Shown here in pieces: positions 1-10,562 of a DNA stretch of 64,000 nt. This DNA is from Burkholderia stagnalis (GTDB lineage: Bacteria > Pseudomonadota > Gammaproteobacteria > Burkholderiales > Burkholderiaceae). Position numbers and translations under genes: made by a program. Where the stretch lies: positions 62,001 through 126,000 of the forward strand of contig NZ_CADESW010000016.1 in NCBI RefSeq assembly GCF_902830275.1, written 5' to 3'. A model generated the notes under the pieces. That model made no database searches. It saw only the letters and a list, made by a program, of their open reading frames with translations, and was not told the DNA's origin. Numbering within the stretch: position 1 is the stretch's first letter; every line of letters starts with the position of its first letter.

Positions 1-401
1 CGCACATCCTCTGCACGCCGGGCAACGTCAACCGCGGCGTGATCGAGGGCAGCGCGTTCCTTCACATGGATGGCCAGGCCGTGTTCAAGCTCGCGGTCAA
101 CGTGCTCGAGAAGGTCGCGATCGAGGCGCTCGCGAAGGCGAACCTCGCGCCCGAGCAGGTCGACTGGCTGATTCCGCACCAGGCCAACATCCGTATCATG
201 ACGAGCACCTGCCGCAAGCTCGGCCTGCCGCAGGAGCGCATGGTCGTGACGGTCGGCGAGCACGGCAACACGTCGGCCGCGTCGATCCCGCTCGCGCTCG
301 ACGTCGCGGTGCGCGACGGCCGCATCAAGCGCGGCCAGCACGTGCTCATCGAAGGCGTCGGCGGCGGCTTCACCTGGGGCGCGTCGGTCTTCCGTTTCTG
401 A
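1..401 (+). CDS. fabH: 3-oxoacyl-ACP synthase III, 3' part
   Basis: The 3' end of a gene that starts before the window; the reading frame is open from base 3. KAS III condenses acetyl-CoA with malonyl-ACP to start fatty acid synthesis in the cytoplasm. The visible part carries two of the three catalytic residues in their family contexts: the histidine of IPHQANIRI and the asparagine of [15 protein letters not shown]. The C-terminal thiolase-fold ending [13 protein letters not shown] is typical. fabD follows after about 70 bases on the same strand, so this is the usual fabH-fabD-fabG-acpP-fabF cluster. The active-site cysteine lies outside the window. Identification is very secure. Confidence 0.97.
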   Translation, partial: HILCTPGNVNRGVIEGSAFLHMDGQAVFKLAVNVLEKVAIEALAKANLAPEQVDWLIPHQANIRIMTSTCRKLGLPQERMVVTVGEHGNTSAASIPLALDVAVRDGRIKRGQHVLIEGVGGGFTWGASVFRF

Positions 402-471
402 TCCACCACGTGCGATCCCACTCGGCGCGCCGTTCGCGCGCGCCGTTCGAATCGATTCAATTGGGGACGAT

Positions 472-1404
472 ATGAAATTTGCATTCGTTTTTCCGGGGCA
501 GGGCTCGCAGTCGGTCGGCATGCTCAACGCATTCGCCGATCTGGCTGTCGTGCGCGAAACGTTCCAGGAAGCGTCCGATGCACTCGGTCAGGATCTCGGC
601 AAGCTGATCGCCGAAGGTCCGGCCGAAGAGCTGAATCTCACCACCAACACCCAGCCGGTGATGCTGACGGCCGCGTACGCTTGCTACCGTGCATGGCAGC
701 AGGCGGGCGGCCCGGCGCCGTCGATCGTCGCCGGCCACAGCCTCGGCGAATACACGGCGCTCGTCGCCGCCGGCGCGATCGCGTTCAAGGACGCGGTGCC
801 GCTCGTGCGCTTCCGCGCGCAGGCGATGCAGACCGCGGTGCCGGTCGGCCAGGGCGGCATGGCCGCGATCCTCGGCCTCGACGACGATACGGTGCGCGCG
901 GTATGCGCGGAAGCCGCGGAAGCGGGCGTCGTCGAAGCAGTGAACTTCAATGCGCCGGCGCAGGTCGTGATCGCCGGCAACAAGGCGGCCGTCGAGAAGG
1001 CTTGCGAGATCGCGAAGGCGAAGGGCGCGAAGCGCGCGTTGCCGCTGCCGGTTTCGGCGCCGTTCCATTCGTCGCTGCTGAAGCCGGCGTCGGACCAGCT
1101 GCGCGACTATCTTGCGAACGTCGACGTGAAGGCGCCGCTGATTCCGGTCGTCAACAACATCGACGTCGCGGTGACGAGCGATCCGGCCGCGATCAAGGAC
1201 GCGCTGGTGCGCCAGGCCGCCGGCCCGGTGCGCTGGGTCGAGTGCGTGCAGTACATCGCCGGCACGGGCGTTACGCACGTGATCGAGTGTGGCCCCGGCA
1301 AGGTGCTCGCGGGCCTCACGAAGCGCATCGACGGCAACCTGACGGGGGCATCGGTGTTCGATCCGGCGTCGCTCGACGAAGCGCTCAAGCTGGTGGCCGC
1401 GTGA
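472..1404 (+). CDS. fabD: Malonyl-CoA:ACP transacylase
   Basis: Transfers malonyl from CoA to acyl carrier protein for chain elongation. The 310-residue length is normal for FabD. The nucleophile motif GHSLGEY puts the active serine at residue 90, and the partner histidine is residue 199 in APFHSSLL. The N-terminal FPGQGSQ loop supplies the oxyanion-hole glutamine (Gln11). The start is an ATG preceded by a GGGGA ribosome site. It lies 70 bases after fabH and 36 bases before fabG, consistent with co-transcription. Confidence 0.98.
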   Translation: MKFAFVFPGQGSQSVGMLNAFADLAVVRETFQEASDALGQDLGKLIAEGPAEELNLTTNTQPVMLTAAYACYRAWQQAGGPAPSIVAGHSLGEYTALVAAGAIAFKDAVPLVRFRAQAMQTAVPVGQGGMAAILGLDDDTVRAVCAEAAEAGVVEAVNFNAPAQVVIAGNKAAVEKACEIAKAKGAKRALPLPVSAPFHSSLLKPASDQLRDYLANVDVKAPLIPVVNNIDVAVTSDPAAIKDALVRQAAGPVRWVECVQYIAGTGVTHVIECGPGKVLAGLTKRIDGNLTGASVFDPASLDEALKLVAA

Positions 1405-1440
1405 CGCGGCGCCTTTCCCGAAGAAACGGACATTCGATTC

Positions 1441-2190
1441 ATGGAAAAGACTCTCGATAAACAGGTTGCGATCGTGACCGGCGCATCGCGCGGCATCGGC
1501 CGGGCGATCGCGCTCGAGCTGGCGCGCCAGGGCGCGACGGTGATCGGCACGGCGACGAGCGAATCGGGCGCGGCCGGCATCAGCGCGGCCTTCGCGGAAG
1601 CGGGCGTGACGGGCCGCGGCGTGGTGCTGAACGTCAACGACGCGCAAGCGGCCGAAGCGCTGATCGACGCGACCGTGAAGGAATTCGGCGCGCTGCACGT
1701 GCTCGTCAACAACGCGGGCATCACGCAGGACCAGCTCGCGATGCGCATGAAGGACGACGACTGGGACGCGGTGATCGACACCAACCTGAAGTCGGTGTTC
1801 CGCCTGTCGCGCGCGGTGCTGCGCCCGATGATGAAGGCGCGCGGCGGCCGCATCATCAACATCACGTCGGTGGTCGGCTCGGCCGGCAACCCGGGGCAGG
1901 CGAACTACGCGGCGGCGAAGGCCGGCGTGGCAGGCATGACCCGCGCGCTCGCGCGCGAGATCGGCAGCCGCGGCATCACGGTCAACTGCGTGGCGCCGGG
2001 CTTCATCGACACCGACATGACGAAGACGCTGCCGGAAGAACAGCAGGCCGCGCTCAAGACCCAGATTCCGCTCGGCCGCCTCGGCAGCCCTGAGGACATC
2101 GCCCATGCCGTCGCGTTCCTCGCATCGCCGCAGGCCGGTTATATCACCGGCACGACTTTGCATGTGAACGGCGGCATGTACATGTCGTAA
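1441..2190 (+). CDS. fabG: 3-oxoacyl-ACP reductase
   Basis: NADPH-dependent reduction of 3-oxoacyl-ACP in fatty acid elongation. It is a 249-residue short-chain dehydrogenase. The Rossmann motif TGASRGIG is near residue 14, the NNAG motif near residue 90, and the catalytic Ser143, Tyr156 and Lys160 are all present (the YAAAK element). Its position between fabD and acpP marks it as the housekeeping FabG rather than one of the many SDR paralogues. Confidence 0.98.
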   Translation: MEKTLDKQVAIVTGASRGIGRAIALELARQGATVIGTATSESGAAGISAAFAEAGVTGRGVVLNVNDAQAAEALIDATVKEFGALHVLVNNAGITQDQLAMRMKDDDWDAVIDTNLKSVFRLSRAVLRPMMKARGGRIINITSVVGSAGNPGQANYAAAKAGVAGMTRALAREIGSRGITVNCVAPGFIDTDMTKTLPEEQQAALKTQIPLGRLGSPEDIAHAVAFLASPQAGYITGTTLHVNGGMYMS

Positions 2191-2287
2191 CGGTTTTCGT
2201 TTACTATCCGCGCCGTATCCGGTTACTGGCGGATCGGCGCTTGATTGACCATCAAGCCAACGCGCGTTTTGGGCGGCAGCAAACCTG

Positions 2288-2331
2288 ATAAAATGCGCGC
2301 ACTTGTAAATTTGAACTTTCCCTCGGAGGGG
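2288..2331 (+). promoter_or_regulatory. Candidate acpP promoter -10 and strong ribosome site
   Basis: The 143-base gap before acpP is AT-richer than its surroundings and contains a TAAAAT hexamer (2289-2294) without a convincing -35. A strong Shine-Dalgarno GGAGGGG (2325-2331) lies just before the ATG at 2334. An internal promoter for acpP is common in other bacteria because ACP is needed at high level. The promoter itself is inference; the ribosome site is clear. Confidence 0.45.
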
Positions 2332-2333
2332 TA

Positions 2334-2573
2334 ATGGACAACATCGAACAACGTGTCAAGAAGATCGTCGCTGAACAACTGGGCGTCGCAGAAGCCGAGA
2401 TCAAGAACGAAGCTTCGTTCGTGAACGACCTGGGCGCCGACTCGCTCGACACCGTCGAGCTGGTGATGGCCCTGGAAGACGAGTTCGGCATGGAAATCCC
2501 GGACGAAGAAGCCGAGAAGATCACGACGGTTCAGCAAGCGATCGACTACGCTCGCGCAAACGTCAAGGCCTAA
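2334..2573 (+). CDS. acpP: Acyl carrier protein
   Basis: The 79-residue acidic carrier for growing acyl chains. The phosphopantetheine attachment serine is residue 37 in the [10 protein letters not shown] motif; AcpS, encoded further along in this window, would modify it. The length and composition (rich in Glu and Asp, C-terminal [11 protein letters not shown]) match housekeeping ACP. The gene has a strong ribosome site and its codon choice looks like that of a highly expressed gene. Confidence 0.99.
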
Positions 2574-2723
2574 GCGCCATTCGCGCTTTTCGCCTACGTC
2601 GCATTTGACGCGCCATCCTGCCGGCATCCTTGCCGGACGGAATAACAGCCACAGGGCTCGCAGGGCTGGTTCCTGTGGCCGCTGTGGCTTTTGTTTTTGT
2701 CATCCAATGGAAAAGAGGTTACC

Positions 2724-3956
2724 GTGAGCCGCCGTCGTGTTGTCGTTACAGGCCTGGGGCTGATTTCGCCTGTTGGCAATAGTGTTGCCGACGGCTGGGC
2801 CAATCTCGTCGCCGGCAAGTCCGGCATCGCCACCGTCACCAAATTCGATCCGTCGAACCTGGCTGTGCATTTCGCCGGTGAGGTGAAGGGTTTCAACGCC
2901 GAGGAGTACATCCCGGCGAAGGAAGCCCGCAGCATGGATACCTTCATCCATTACGGCATCGCAGCCGGCGTGCAGGCGCTCAAGGACAGCGGTCTGGAAG
3001 TGACCGACGCCAATGCGGAACGCATCGGCGTGCTGGTCGGTTCGGGCATCGGCGGCCTGCCGATGATCGAAGATACCCACCAGACCTACGTCGATCGCGG
3101 CCCGCGCCGGATTTCGCCGTTCTTCGTGCCGGGTTCGATCATCAACATGATCTCGGGCCACCTGAGCATCATGTTCGGCCTGAAGGGCCCGAACCTCGCG
3201 GCCGTGACGGCCTGCACGACCGGCCTGCACAGCATCGGCCTCGCCGCGCGCCTGATCCAGGCCGGCGACGCCGACGTGATGGTCGCGGGCGGCGCCGAAT
3301 CGACGGTGTCGCCGCTCGGCATCGGCGGCTTCGCGGCCGCGCGCGCGCTGTCGACCCGCAACGACGATCCGGCGACCGCGTCCCGTCCGTGGGACAAGGA
3401 TCGCGACGGCTTCGTGCTGGGCGAGGGCGCAGGCGTGATGGTGCTGGAAGAGTACGAGTCGGCGAAGGCGCGCGGCGCGAAGATCTACGCGGAAGTCGCG
3501 GGCTTCGGCATGACGGGCGACGCGTACCACATGACCGCGCCGAACATGGACGGTCCGCGCCGCTGCATGGTCGCGGCGCTGCGCGACGCCGGCATGAACC
3601 CGGACGAGGTCCAGTACCTGAACGCGCACGGCACGTCGACGCCGCTGGGCGACAAGAACGAGTCCGATGCCGTCAAGGCTGCGTTCGGCGACCATGCGTA
3701 CAAGCTCGTCGTGAACTCGACGAAGTCGATGACGGGCCACCTGCTGGGTGGCGCGGGCGGCCTCGAATCGGTGTTCACGGTGCTGGCGCTGCACAACAAC
3801 GTGTCGCCGCCGACCATCAACATCTTCAACCAGGACCCCGAGTGCGATCTCGATTACTGCGCGAACACCGCGCGTGACATGAAGATCGACGTGGCCGTGA
3901 AGAACAACTTCGGCTTCGGCGGTACCAACGGCACGCTGGTGTTCAAGCGCGTCTGA
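2724..3956 (+). CDS. fabF: 3-oxoacyl-ACP synthase II
   Basis: Elongating condensing enzyme (KAS II). The chosen start is the GTG at 2724, preceded by AAAAGAGG; it gives [12 protein letters not shown], the usual N-terminus, and a 410-residue protein. An upstream in-frame TTG at 2691 has no good ribosome site. Catalytic residues are Cys164 (TACTTG), His302 (NAHGTSTP), Lys334 and His339 ([11 protein letters not shown]). The C-terminal FGFGGTN glycine-rich loop is intact. It ends the fab cluster; the next gene starts only 12 bases on. Confidence 0.97.
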   Translation: MSRRRVVVTGLGLISPVGNSVADGWANLVAGKSGIATVTKFDPSNLAVHFAGEVKGFNAEEYIPAKEARSMDTFIHYGIAAGVQALKDSGLEVTDANAERIGVLVGSGIGGLPMIEDTHQTYVDRGPRRISPFFVPGSIINMISGHLSIMFGLKGPNLAAVTACTTGLHSIGLAARLIQAGDADVMVAGGAESTVSPLGIGGFAAARALSTRNDDPATASRPWDKDRDGFVLGEGAGVMVLEEYESAKARGAKIYAEVAGFGMTGDAYHMTAPNMDGPRRCMVAALRDAGMNPDEVQYLNAHGTSTPLGDKNESDAVKAAFGDHAYKLVVNSTKSMTGHLLGGAGGLESVFTVLALHNNVSPPTINIFNQDPECDLDYCANTARDMKIDVAVKNNFGFGGTNGTLVFKRV

Positions 3957-3967
3957 CGCGGGATCGC

Positions 3968-4432
3968 TTGACGAATCCTGTCGAAATCGCGGCCGGGTGC
4001 CAGCGGCGTTTCGCGCTGCGGGCCTCGGCCGCGTTGTCTGTGATGCTCGCCGTTTTCGTCGCGGCAGCTGCCGGCGCGGTGCATTTGTTTCTTGCGCCGC
4101 GCACCGGCGCTGCGGCGGCGGCTATCGGTGCGACTGCAACGGCGCTGCTGCTGGCAGCCTGCGCGGTCCGCGCAGGCGCGCGGCGGCTGCCGGCCGAACT
4201 GCGGGTCGATGCGCTCGGCGAGGTTGCGGCGTTTGGCCGCACCGGGCAGTTGCTCGCCCGCGGCCGGGTGACGGGCCACGCGCACTGGGCCAGCCTGCTG
4301 CTGATGTTGTCGGTCGGGCCGGACGGCCGGCGCGGGCGGCCGTTGCTGATTCCCGCCGATGCGCTCGACGCGGCGTCGTTCCGCGCGCTGTCCGTGCTTG
4401 CGCGAACCGCGGGCGCGGCCGCTCCGGCATGA
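3968..4432 (+). CDS. YgfX/CptA-like small inner-membrane protein
   Basis: A 154-residue Ala- and Leu-rich protein with a TTG start, sitting between fabF and rpoE. Two adjacent hydrophobic segments (about residues 19-42 and 46-67) are followed by a soluble C-terminal part ending PLLIPADALDAASFRALSVL. That layout, two helices near the N-terminus and a closing LL.P.(S/A)LDA..FR.L motif, resembles the YgfX (CptA) family. YgfX in Escherichia coli pairs with the succinate dehydrogenase assembly factor SdhE and has been described as a toxin acting on cytoskeletal proteins. No sdhE gene is adjacent here, so the functional assignment is only by resemblance. Confidence 0.6.
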   Translation: MTNPVEIAAGCQRRFALRASAALSVMLAVFVAAAAGAVHLFLAPRTGAAAAAIGATATALLLAACAVRAGARRLPAELRVDALGEVAAFGRTGQLLARGRVTGHAHWASLLLMLSVGPDGRRGRPLLIPADALDAASFRALSVLARTAGAAAPA

Positions 4433-4441
4433 TGGCGGATC

Positions 4442-4484
4442 GGTTACCGACCGTAACCAGCGCCAGGCGCCGGAACGCTACAAT
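4442..4484 (+). promoter_or_regulatory. Possible rpoE promoter region with inverted repeat
   Basis: Upstream of rpoE there is an exact 6-base inverted repeat, GGTTAC (4442-4447) and GTAACC (4453-4458). A TACAAT hexamer (4479-4484) lies at a distance where the repeat would overlap a -35 element. No sigma-E type GGAACTT/TCTGA pair was found. It could be a regulated vegetative promoter. This is weak evidence, by eye only. Confidence 0.3.
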
Positions 4485-4523
4485 ATTGCTCCGCGTTGCA
4501 TCCCTAGTTAACGGATTTGTCAG

Positions 4524-5123
4524 GTGAGTGAAAAAGAAATCGATCAGGTTCTGGTCGAGCGCGTACAGAAAGGCGACAAGGCGGCGTTCGAACTCCTGGT
4601 CTCCAAATACCACCGCAAGATCATTCGGCTGATCTCGCGCCTCGTGCGGGATCCCGCCGAGGTCGAGGATGTGGCCCAGGACGCGTTCATCAAGGCGTAT
4701 CGCGCACTGCCGCAGTTCCGCGGCGAGTCCGCGTTCTACACGTGGTTGTACCGGATTGCCGTGAATACGGCGAAGAACTACCTTGCGACGCAGGGCCGCC
4801 GGGCGCCGACCTCGACCGAGGCCGACGCAGAGGAGGCGGAAACTTTCTCCGACGCAGACCAACTAAGGGATATCAACACGCCTGAGTCGATGTTGATGAG
4901 CAAGCAGATTGCCGAGACGGTCAATGCTGCAATGGCCGTTCTGCCCGAGGAGCTGCGCCAGGCGATCACGCTGCGCGAGATCGAAGGCCTGAGCTACGAG
5001 GAAATCGCGGAAATGATGGGCTGCCCGATCGGGACGGTCCGCTCGCGGATTTTCCGGGCGCGCGAGGCAATCGCGGCAAAATTGCGTCCGCTGCTCGATA
5101 CGCCCGACGGCAAGCGCTGGTAA
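4524..5123 (+). CDS. rpoE: RNA polymerase sigma factor RpoE (AlgU)
   Basis: Extracytoplasmic-function sigma factor of 199 residues for envelope stress. Region 2 is intact (about residues 18-85, with DPAEVEDVAQDAFIKAYRAL). Region 4 carries a helix-turn-helix (about 130-185, GLSYEEIAEMMGCPIGTVRSR). The start is GTG after a CAGG-type site. Downstream rseA-rseB-mucD is the standard sigma-E control module: RseA holds RpoE at the membrane until regulated proteolysis frees it. Confidence 0.97.
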   Translation: MSEKEIDQVLVERVQKGDKAAFELLVSKYHRKIIRLISRLVRDPAEVEDVAQDAFIKAYRALPQFRGESAFYTWLYRIAVNTAKNYLATQGRRAPTSTEADAEEAETFSDADQLRDINTPESMLMSKQIAETVNAAMAVLPEELRQAITLREIEGLSYEEIAEMMGCPIGTVRSRIFRAREAIAAKLRPLLDTPDGKRW

Positions 5124-5208
5124 GCGCTTCGGGCGAACGGCACGGGTCGGGGTCTAGTTACGGATAGAGTCGTGAAGTCACGACGGGGTGTGCAAGATGG
5201 GGAGCATC

Positions 5209-5823
5209 ATGGGGTCGGTCAATACGCAGTCGTACGCGTGCTCGCGCGGCGAGCGCCTTTCCGCTCTGGTCGACGGCGAAACGTTCGACGGCCAGGATCA
5301 CGCGCAGTTTCTGGCTGAGTTCGACCACGCGGATCGCGCGGCGTGGTCCCATTACCACTTGATCGGCGACGCGTTGCGCTCGGACGAGCTGGCGCTGTCG
5401 CCCGCGCTGAGCACGACGTTTACCGCGCGCCTGTCGGCCAGCCTCGACGCCGAGCCGCACCTGCTCGCGCCGGCCGCAGCGCCGGCCACCCGCAAGCTGC
5501 TGTCGCTGCGCCGGCGCGTCGTGCCGGCCTTCGCGGTGGCCGCGGCGGCCGCGACGCTGACGTGGATCGTCGTCCCGCAGATGCAGACCGCCGGCGCGCC
5601 TGGCGCTGTCCAGGTCGCATCGGTCTCCGCGCCGCAGCAGGGCGTGCAGCGCGTGACGGTTGCACAGGCGCCGTCGCAGCCGGCGCTGCAGGACGCCAAC
5701 ATCATCCGTGACGCGCGTCTCGACCAATACCTTGAAGCGCACCAGCAATTCGCGCAGCAGCCTGTCGTCACGGGCTCGATGCCGCTGATCCGCGCTGCCG
5801 TGACCACGACGCCAAGCCAATAA
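5209..5823 (+). CDS. rseA: Anti-sigma-E factor RseA (MucA-like)
   Basis: About 204 residues when started at the ATG at 5209, which has GGGGAG just upstream; an ATG at 5197 and a GTG at 5188 are also in frame. The N-terminal cytoplasmic domain carries the RseA-type RGERLSALVDGE and WSHYHLIGDALR elements that bind sigma factor. One membrane helix (about residues 104-122) precedes a periplasmic tail that would be the target of DegS-like cleavage and RseB protection. It lies directly between rpoE and rseB. Confidence 0.93.
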   Translation: MGSVNTQSYACSRGERLSALVDGETFDGQDHAQFLAEFDHADRAAWSHYHLIGDALRSDELALSPALSTTFTARLSASLDAEPHLLAPAAAPATRKLLSLRRRVVPAFAVAAAAATLTWIVVPQMQTAGAPGAVQVASVSAPQQGVQRVTVAQAPSQPALQDANIIRDARLDQYLEAHQQFAQQPVVTGSMPLIRAAVTTTPSQ

Positions 5824-5828
5824 ACCCG

Positions 5829-6884
5829 ATGCGGACATTGCGGTTGAATCACGCCATCTCCGGATGGAAGCGGCTGCCGGCTCTCCTGCTTTGCGCAGCC
5901 GCGCTGTTGTCCGTTCAATCCCTTCAAGCCCACGCCCAGCAGCCGGACGATCCCGTCGCGACCCGCAAGGCCGCCGCGGATTGGCTCGACCGCATCCAGC
6001 AGGCTGCGCAGCAGCAGAGTTACGAAGGCACGTTCGTCTACCAGCGTGGTGGCTTCGTGCAGTCGTCGCGCATCGCGCACGTCGCGGCGCGCGACGGCGA
6101 ATTCGAGCGGATCGAGAGCCTGGACGGCAAGCCGCGCAAGCTGCTGCGGCATAACGACGAGCTGTACACGTTCGTGCCCGAGCGCAAGCTGTGCGTCGTC
6201 GAGCGCCGGCAGGCCCGCGACTCGTTCCCGGCGCTGCTTGCCGCGAGCGGCGAGCACGTGATGTCGGTCTACGACGCGAAGCTGCTCGGCAGCGACCGCG
6301 TGGCCGGGCTCGACGCGCAGGTGGTCCAGCTCGCGCCGAAGGACGGCTACCGCTTCACCTACAAGCTGTGGACCGACGCCCGTACCGGCTTGCTGCTGCG
6401 CTCGCAGACGCTCGACGGGGGCGACCACGTGCTCGAGCAGATCGCGTTTTCGCAGTTGCGGATGGGTGGGGCAGGCGCCGCCGACAAGGCCGCGATCGCG
6501 GCCGGCATGCGCAACCTGAGCGGCTGGACCGTGGTGCGTCCGCCCGTCTCGCCGGTCGACATGGAGGCGCAGGGCTGGCAACTGGCGCCGAGCGTCGCCG
6601 GTTTCCAGAAGATCCGCGAGGTGCGGCGGCCGATGGCCGCGCGCGACGCAGGCGAGCCGCCGATCCCGGTCGACCAGGCCGTCTTCACCGACGGCGTCGC
6701 GACGGTATCGGTGTTCGTCGAACCGGCCGAGAAGAATACGCGCAAGGAAGGCGCAGGCAGCACGGGCGCGACGCATGTGCTCGTCAAGCGCCGCGGCGAC
6801 TACTGGATCACCGTGCTCGGGGAAGTGCCGCCGGCCACGTTGCAGCAGTTCGCGTCTGCCATAGAATACAAGGCTTCCAAGTAA
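5829..6884 (+). CDS. rseB: Sigma-E regulatory protein RseB (MucB)
   Basis: A 351-residue periplasmic protein with an N-terminal signal peptide ending near ...QAHAQQ. It has the MucB/RseB N-domain (SYEGTFVYQRGG, then LDGKPRKLLRHNDE) and C-domain (SGWTVVRPP to YKASK). RseB binds RseA and shields it from proteolysis, and senses mislocalised lipoprotein or LPS. The start is 5 bases after rseA ends, so translation is probably coupled. Confidence 0.95.
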   Translation: MRTLRLNHAISGWKRLPALLLCAAALLSVQSLQAHAQQPDDPVATRKAAADWLDRIQQAAQQQSYEGTFVYQRGGFVQSSRIAHVAARDGEFERIESLDGKPRKLLRHNDELYTFVPERKLCVVERRQARDSFPALLAASGEHVMSVYDAKLLGSDRVAGLDAQVVQLAPKDGYRFTYKLWTDARTGLLLRSQTLDGGDHVLEQIAFSQLRMGGAGAADKAAIAAGMRNLSGWTVVRPPVSPVDMEAQGWQLAPSVAGFQKIREVRRPMAARDAGEPPIPVDQAVFTDGVATVSVFVEPAEKNTRKEGAGSTGATHVLVKRRGDYWITVLGEVPPATLQQFASAIEYKASK

Positions 6885-6901
6885 CGCTTTCCGTCTCCGA
6901 C

Positions 6902-8371
6902 ATGATGAAACTCACGCTGCGCAAATGGCTTGCCGTTGCGGCGGTGGCGGCTTGCCTGCCGCTCGTCCCGCATACCGCGGCGGCGGCTCCCGGTGCGAGC
7001 CTCCCCGATTTCGCGGATCTCGTCGAACGGGTCGGCCCGGCCGTCGTGAACATCCGCACGACCGCCAACGTGCCGTCGGGCCCGCGCGGCGGCGTATTCC
7101 CGCCGGGCTTCGACAACGGCGACATGTCGGAATTCTTCCGGCGCTTCTTCGGCATTCCGCTGCCGCAGGCGCCCGGCAACCCGAAAAACGCGCCGGCGCC
7201 GGACAATCCGCCCGACACCGAGCAGAACCGCGGCGTCGGCTCCGGCTTCATCCTGTCGGCCGACGGCTACGTGATGACCAACGCGCACGTCGTCGACGAT
7301 GCCGATACGATCTACGTGACGCTTACCGACAAGCGCGAGTTCAAGGCCAAGCTGATCGGCGTCGACGACCGCACGGACGTCGCGGTCGTGAAGATCCAGG
7401 CGTCGAGCCTGCCGGTGGTCGCGATCGGCGATTCGAACAAGGTGCGCGTCGGCGAGTGGGTCGTCGCGATCGGTTCGCCGTTCGGCCTCGATAACACCGT
7501 CACGGCCGGCATCGTCAGCGCGAAGGGGCGCAACACCGGCGACTACCTGCCGTTCATCCAGACCGACGTCGCCGTGAACCCCGGCAACTCGGGCGGCCCG
7601 CTGATCAACATGCAGGGCGAGGTGATCGGCATCAACTCGCAGATCTACAGCCGCACCGGCGGCTTCATGGGCATTTCGTTCGCGATTCCGATCGACGAGG
7701 CGATGCGCGTGGCCGACCAGCTGAAGGCGTCGGGCAAGGTGACGCGCGGCCGGATCGCGGTGGCGATCGGCGAAGTGACGAAGGAGGTGGCGGATTCGAT
7801 CGGTCTGCCGAAGGCGGAAGGCGCGCTCGTCAGCGCCGTCGAACCGGGCGGGCCGGCCGAGAAGGCGGGGGTCCAGCCGGGCGACATCATCCTGAAATTC
7901 AACGGCCGCCAGGTCGAGACGGCGTCGGACCTGCCCCGCATGGTCGGCGACATGAAGCCGGGTTCGAAGGCGACGCTCACCGTGTGGCGCAAGGGCCAGT
8001 CGCGCGATCTGCCGATCATGGTCGCGGAGACGCCGACCGACACCACGGCGAAGGCCGATACGGGCAAGAAATCGCCGCAGAAACCGCGCCAGAGCAACGC
8101 GCTCGGCTTGACGGTCAGCGACATTCCGGCCGATCAGCTGAAGACGCTGAAGCTGAAGAGCGGGGTGCAGATCGACGGCGTCGACGGCCCGGCGGCCCGC
8201 GCGGGCCTGCAGCGCGGCGATATCGTGCTGCGCGTCGGCGACACCGACATCACGAGCGCGAAGCAGTTTGCCGACGTCACGGCACAGCTCGATCCGCAGA
8301 AGGCGGTCGCGCTGCTGGTGCGGCGCGGCGACAACACGCAGTTCTTCCCGCTGCGTCCGCGCCAGAAGTAA
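6902..8371 (+). CDS. mucD: DegP/HtrA-type periplasmic serine protease MucD
   Basis: Do-family protease-chaperone of 489 residues, closing the sigma-E operon. A signal peptide occupies about residues 1-29. The trypsin-like domain has the triad His129 (TNAHVVDD), Asp159 (DRTDVAVVKI) and Ser230 (NPGNSGGPL). Two PDZ domains follow, about 275-370 and 395-485. A Pro/Asn-rich LA-like loop (about residues 60-105) precedes the protease core. Two adjacent ATGs (6902 and 6905) are possible starts. It degrades damaged envelope proteins and feeds back on sigma-E. Confidence 0.95.
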   Translation: MMKLTLRKWLAVAAVAACLPLVPHTAAAAPGASLPDFADLVERVGPAVVNIRTTANVPSGPRGGVFPPGFDNGDMSEFFRRFFGIPLPQAPGNPKNAPAPDNPPDTEQNRGVGSGFILSADGYVMTNAHVVDDADTIYVTLTDKREFKAKLIGVDDRTDVAVVKIQASSLPVVAIGDSNKVRVGEWVVAIGSPFGLDNTVTAGIVSAKGRNTGDYLPFIQTDVAVNPGNSGGPLINMQGEVIGINSQIYSRTGGFMGISFAIPIDEAMRVADQLKASGKVTRGRIAVAIGEVTKEVADSIGLPKAEGALVSAVEPGGPAEKAGVQPGDIILKFNGRQVETASDLPRMVGDMKPGSKATLTVWRKGQSRDLPIMVAETPTDTTAKADTGKKSPQKPRQSNALGLTVSDIPADQLKTLKLKSGVQIDGVDGPAARAGLQRGDIVLRVGDTDITSAKQFADVTAQLDPQKAVALLVRRGDNTQFFPLRPRQK

Positions 8372-8381
8372 CGGGCCGCCG

Positions 8382-8618
8382 ATGTTCACGCTCTACGGCC
8401 GCGGCTGGTGCCACCTGTGCGACGACATGCGCGACGCACTGGCGCCGGTGGCGGCCGAATTCGGCGTGGCGGTCGACTACGTCGACATCGACGCCGATCC
8501 GGCGCTCGTTGCCCGCTATGACGAAGACGTGCCGGTGCTGCTGCTGGACGGCACGGAAGTGTGCCGCCACCGGTTCGACGAAGGGCGGGTGCGGAACGCG
8601 CTCGGCGCACGGCGCTGA
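8382..8618 (+). CDS. Glutaredoxin-family (DUF836-type) thioredoxin-fold protein
   Basis: A short 78-residue cytoplasmic protein with ATG start 10 bases after mucD. It opens with a thioredoxin-fold strand, MFTLYGRGWCHLCDDM, giving a CHLC active site at residues 11-14. It then has the cis-proline context VPVLLLDG and a conserved charged C-terminal helix. This pattern fits the small glutaredoxin-like family often found between the HtrA protease and LepA in proteobacteria. The substrate is unknown; thiol-disulfide exchange is inferred. Confidence 0.85.
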   Translation: MFTLYGRGWCHLCDDMRDALAPVAAEFGVAVDYVDIDADPALVARYDEDVPVLLLDGTEVCRHRFDEGRVRNALGARR

Positions 8619-8752
8619 GGCCCGGCGGCGCCCGGCCGCCAAAATGCCGCCCGGCAGGGGGGCTTTTCGGCTAAAATGGGCTGTTTTTTCACCGACTTAC
8701 AAGGCGTGCTCCGCAGTCGTCGAGCGCGCCTTTTTCGCTTGATCGGCACTGA

Positions 8753-10546
<1,794 letters not shown>

Positions 10547-10562
10547 CAGGACTGATCCTTTT

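Noticed and set aside
457-2163. Long minus-strand open frame opposite fabD-fabG
   Set aside because: Arg/His-rich translation with no recognisable motifs; it is an antisense shadow caused by high GC in codon position 3 of two clear fab genes.
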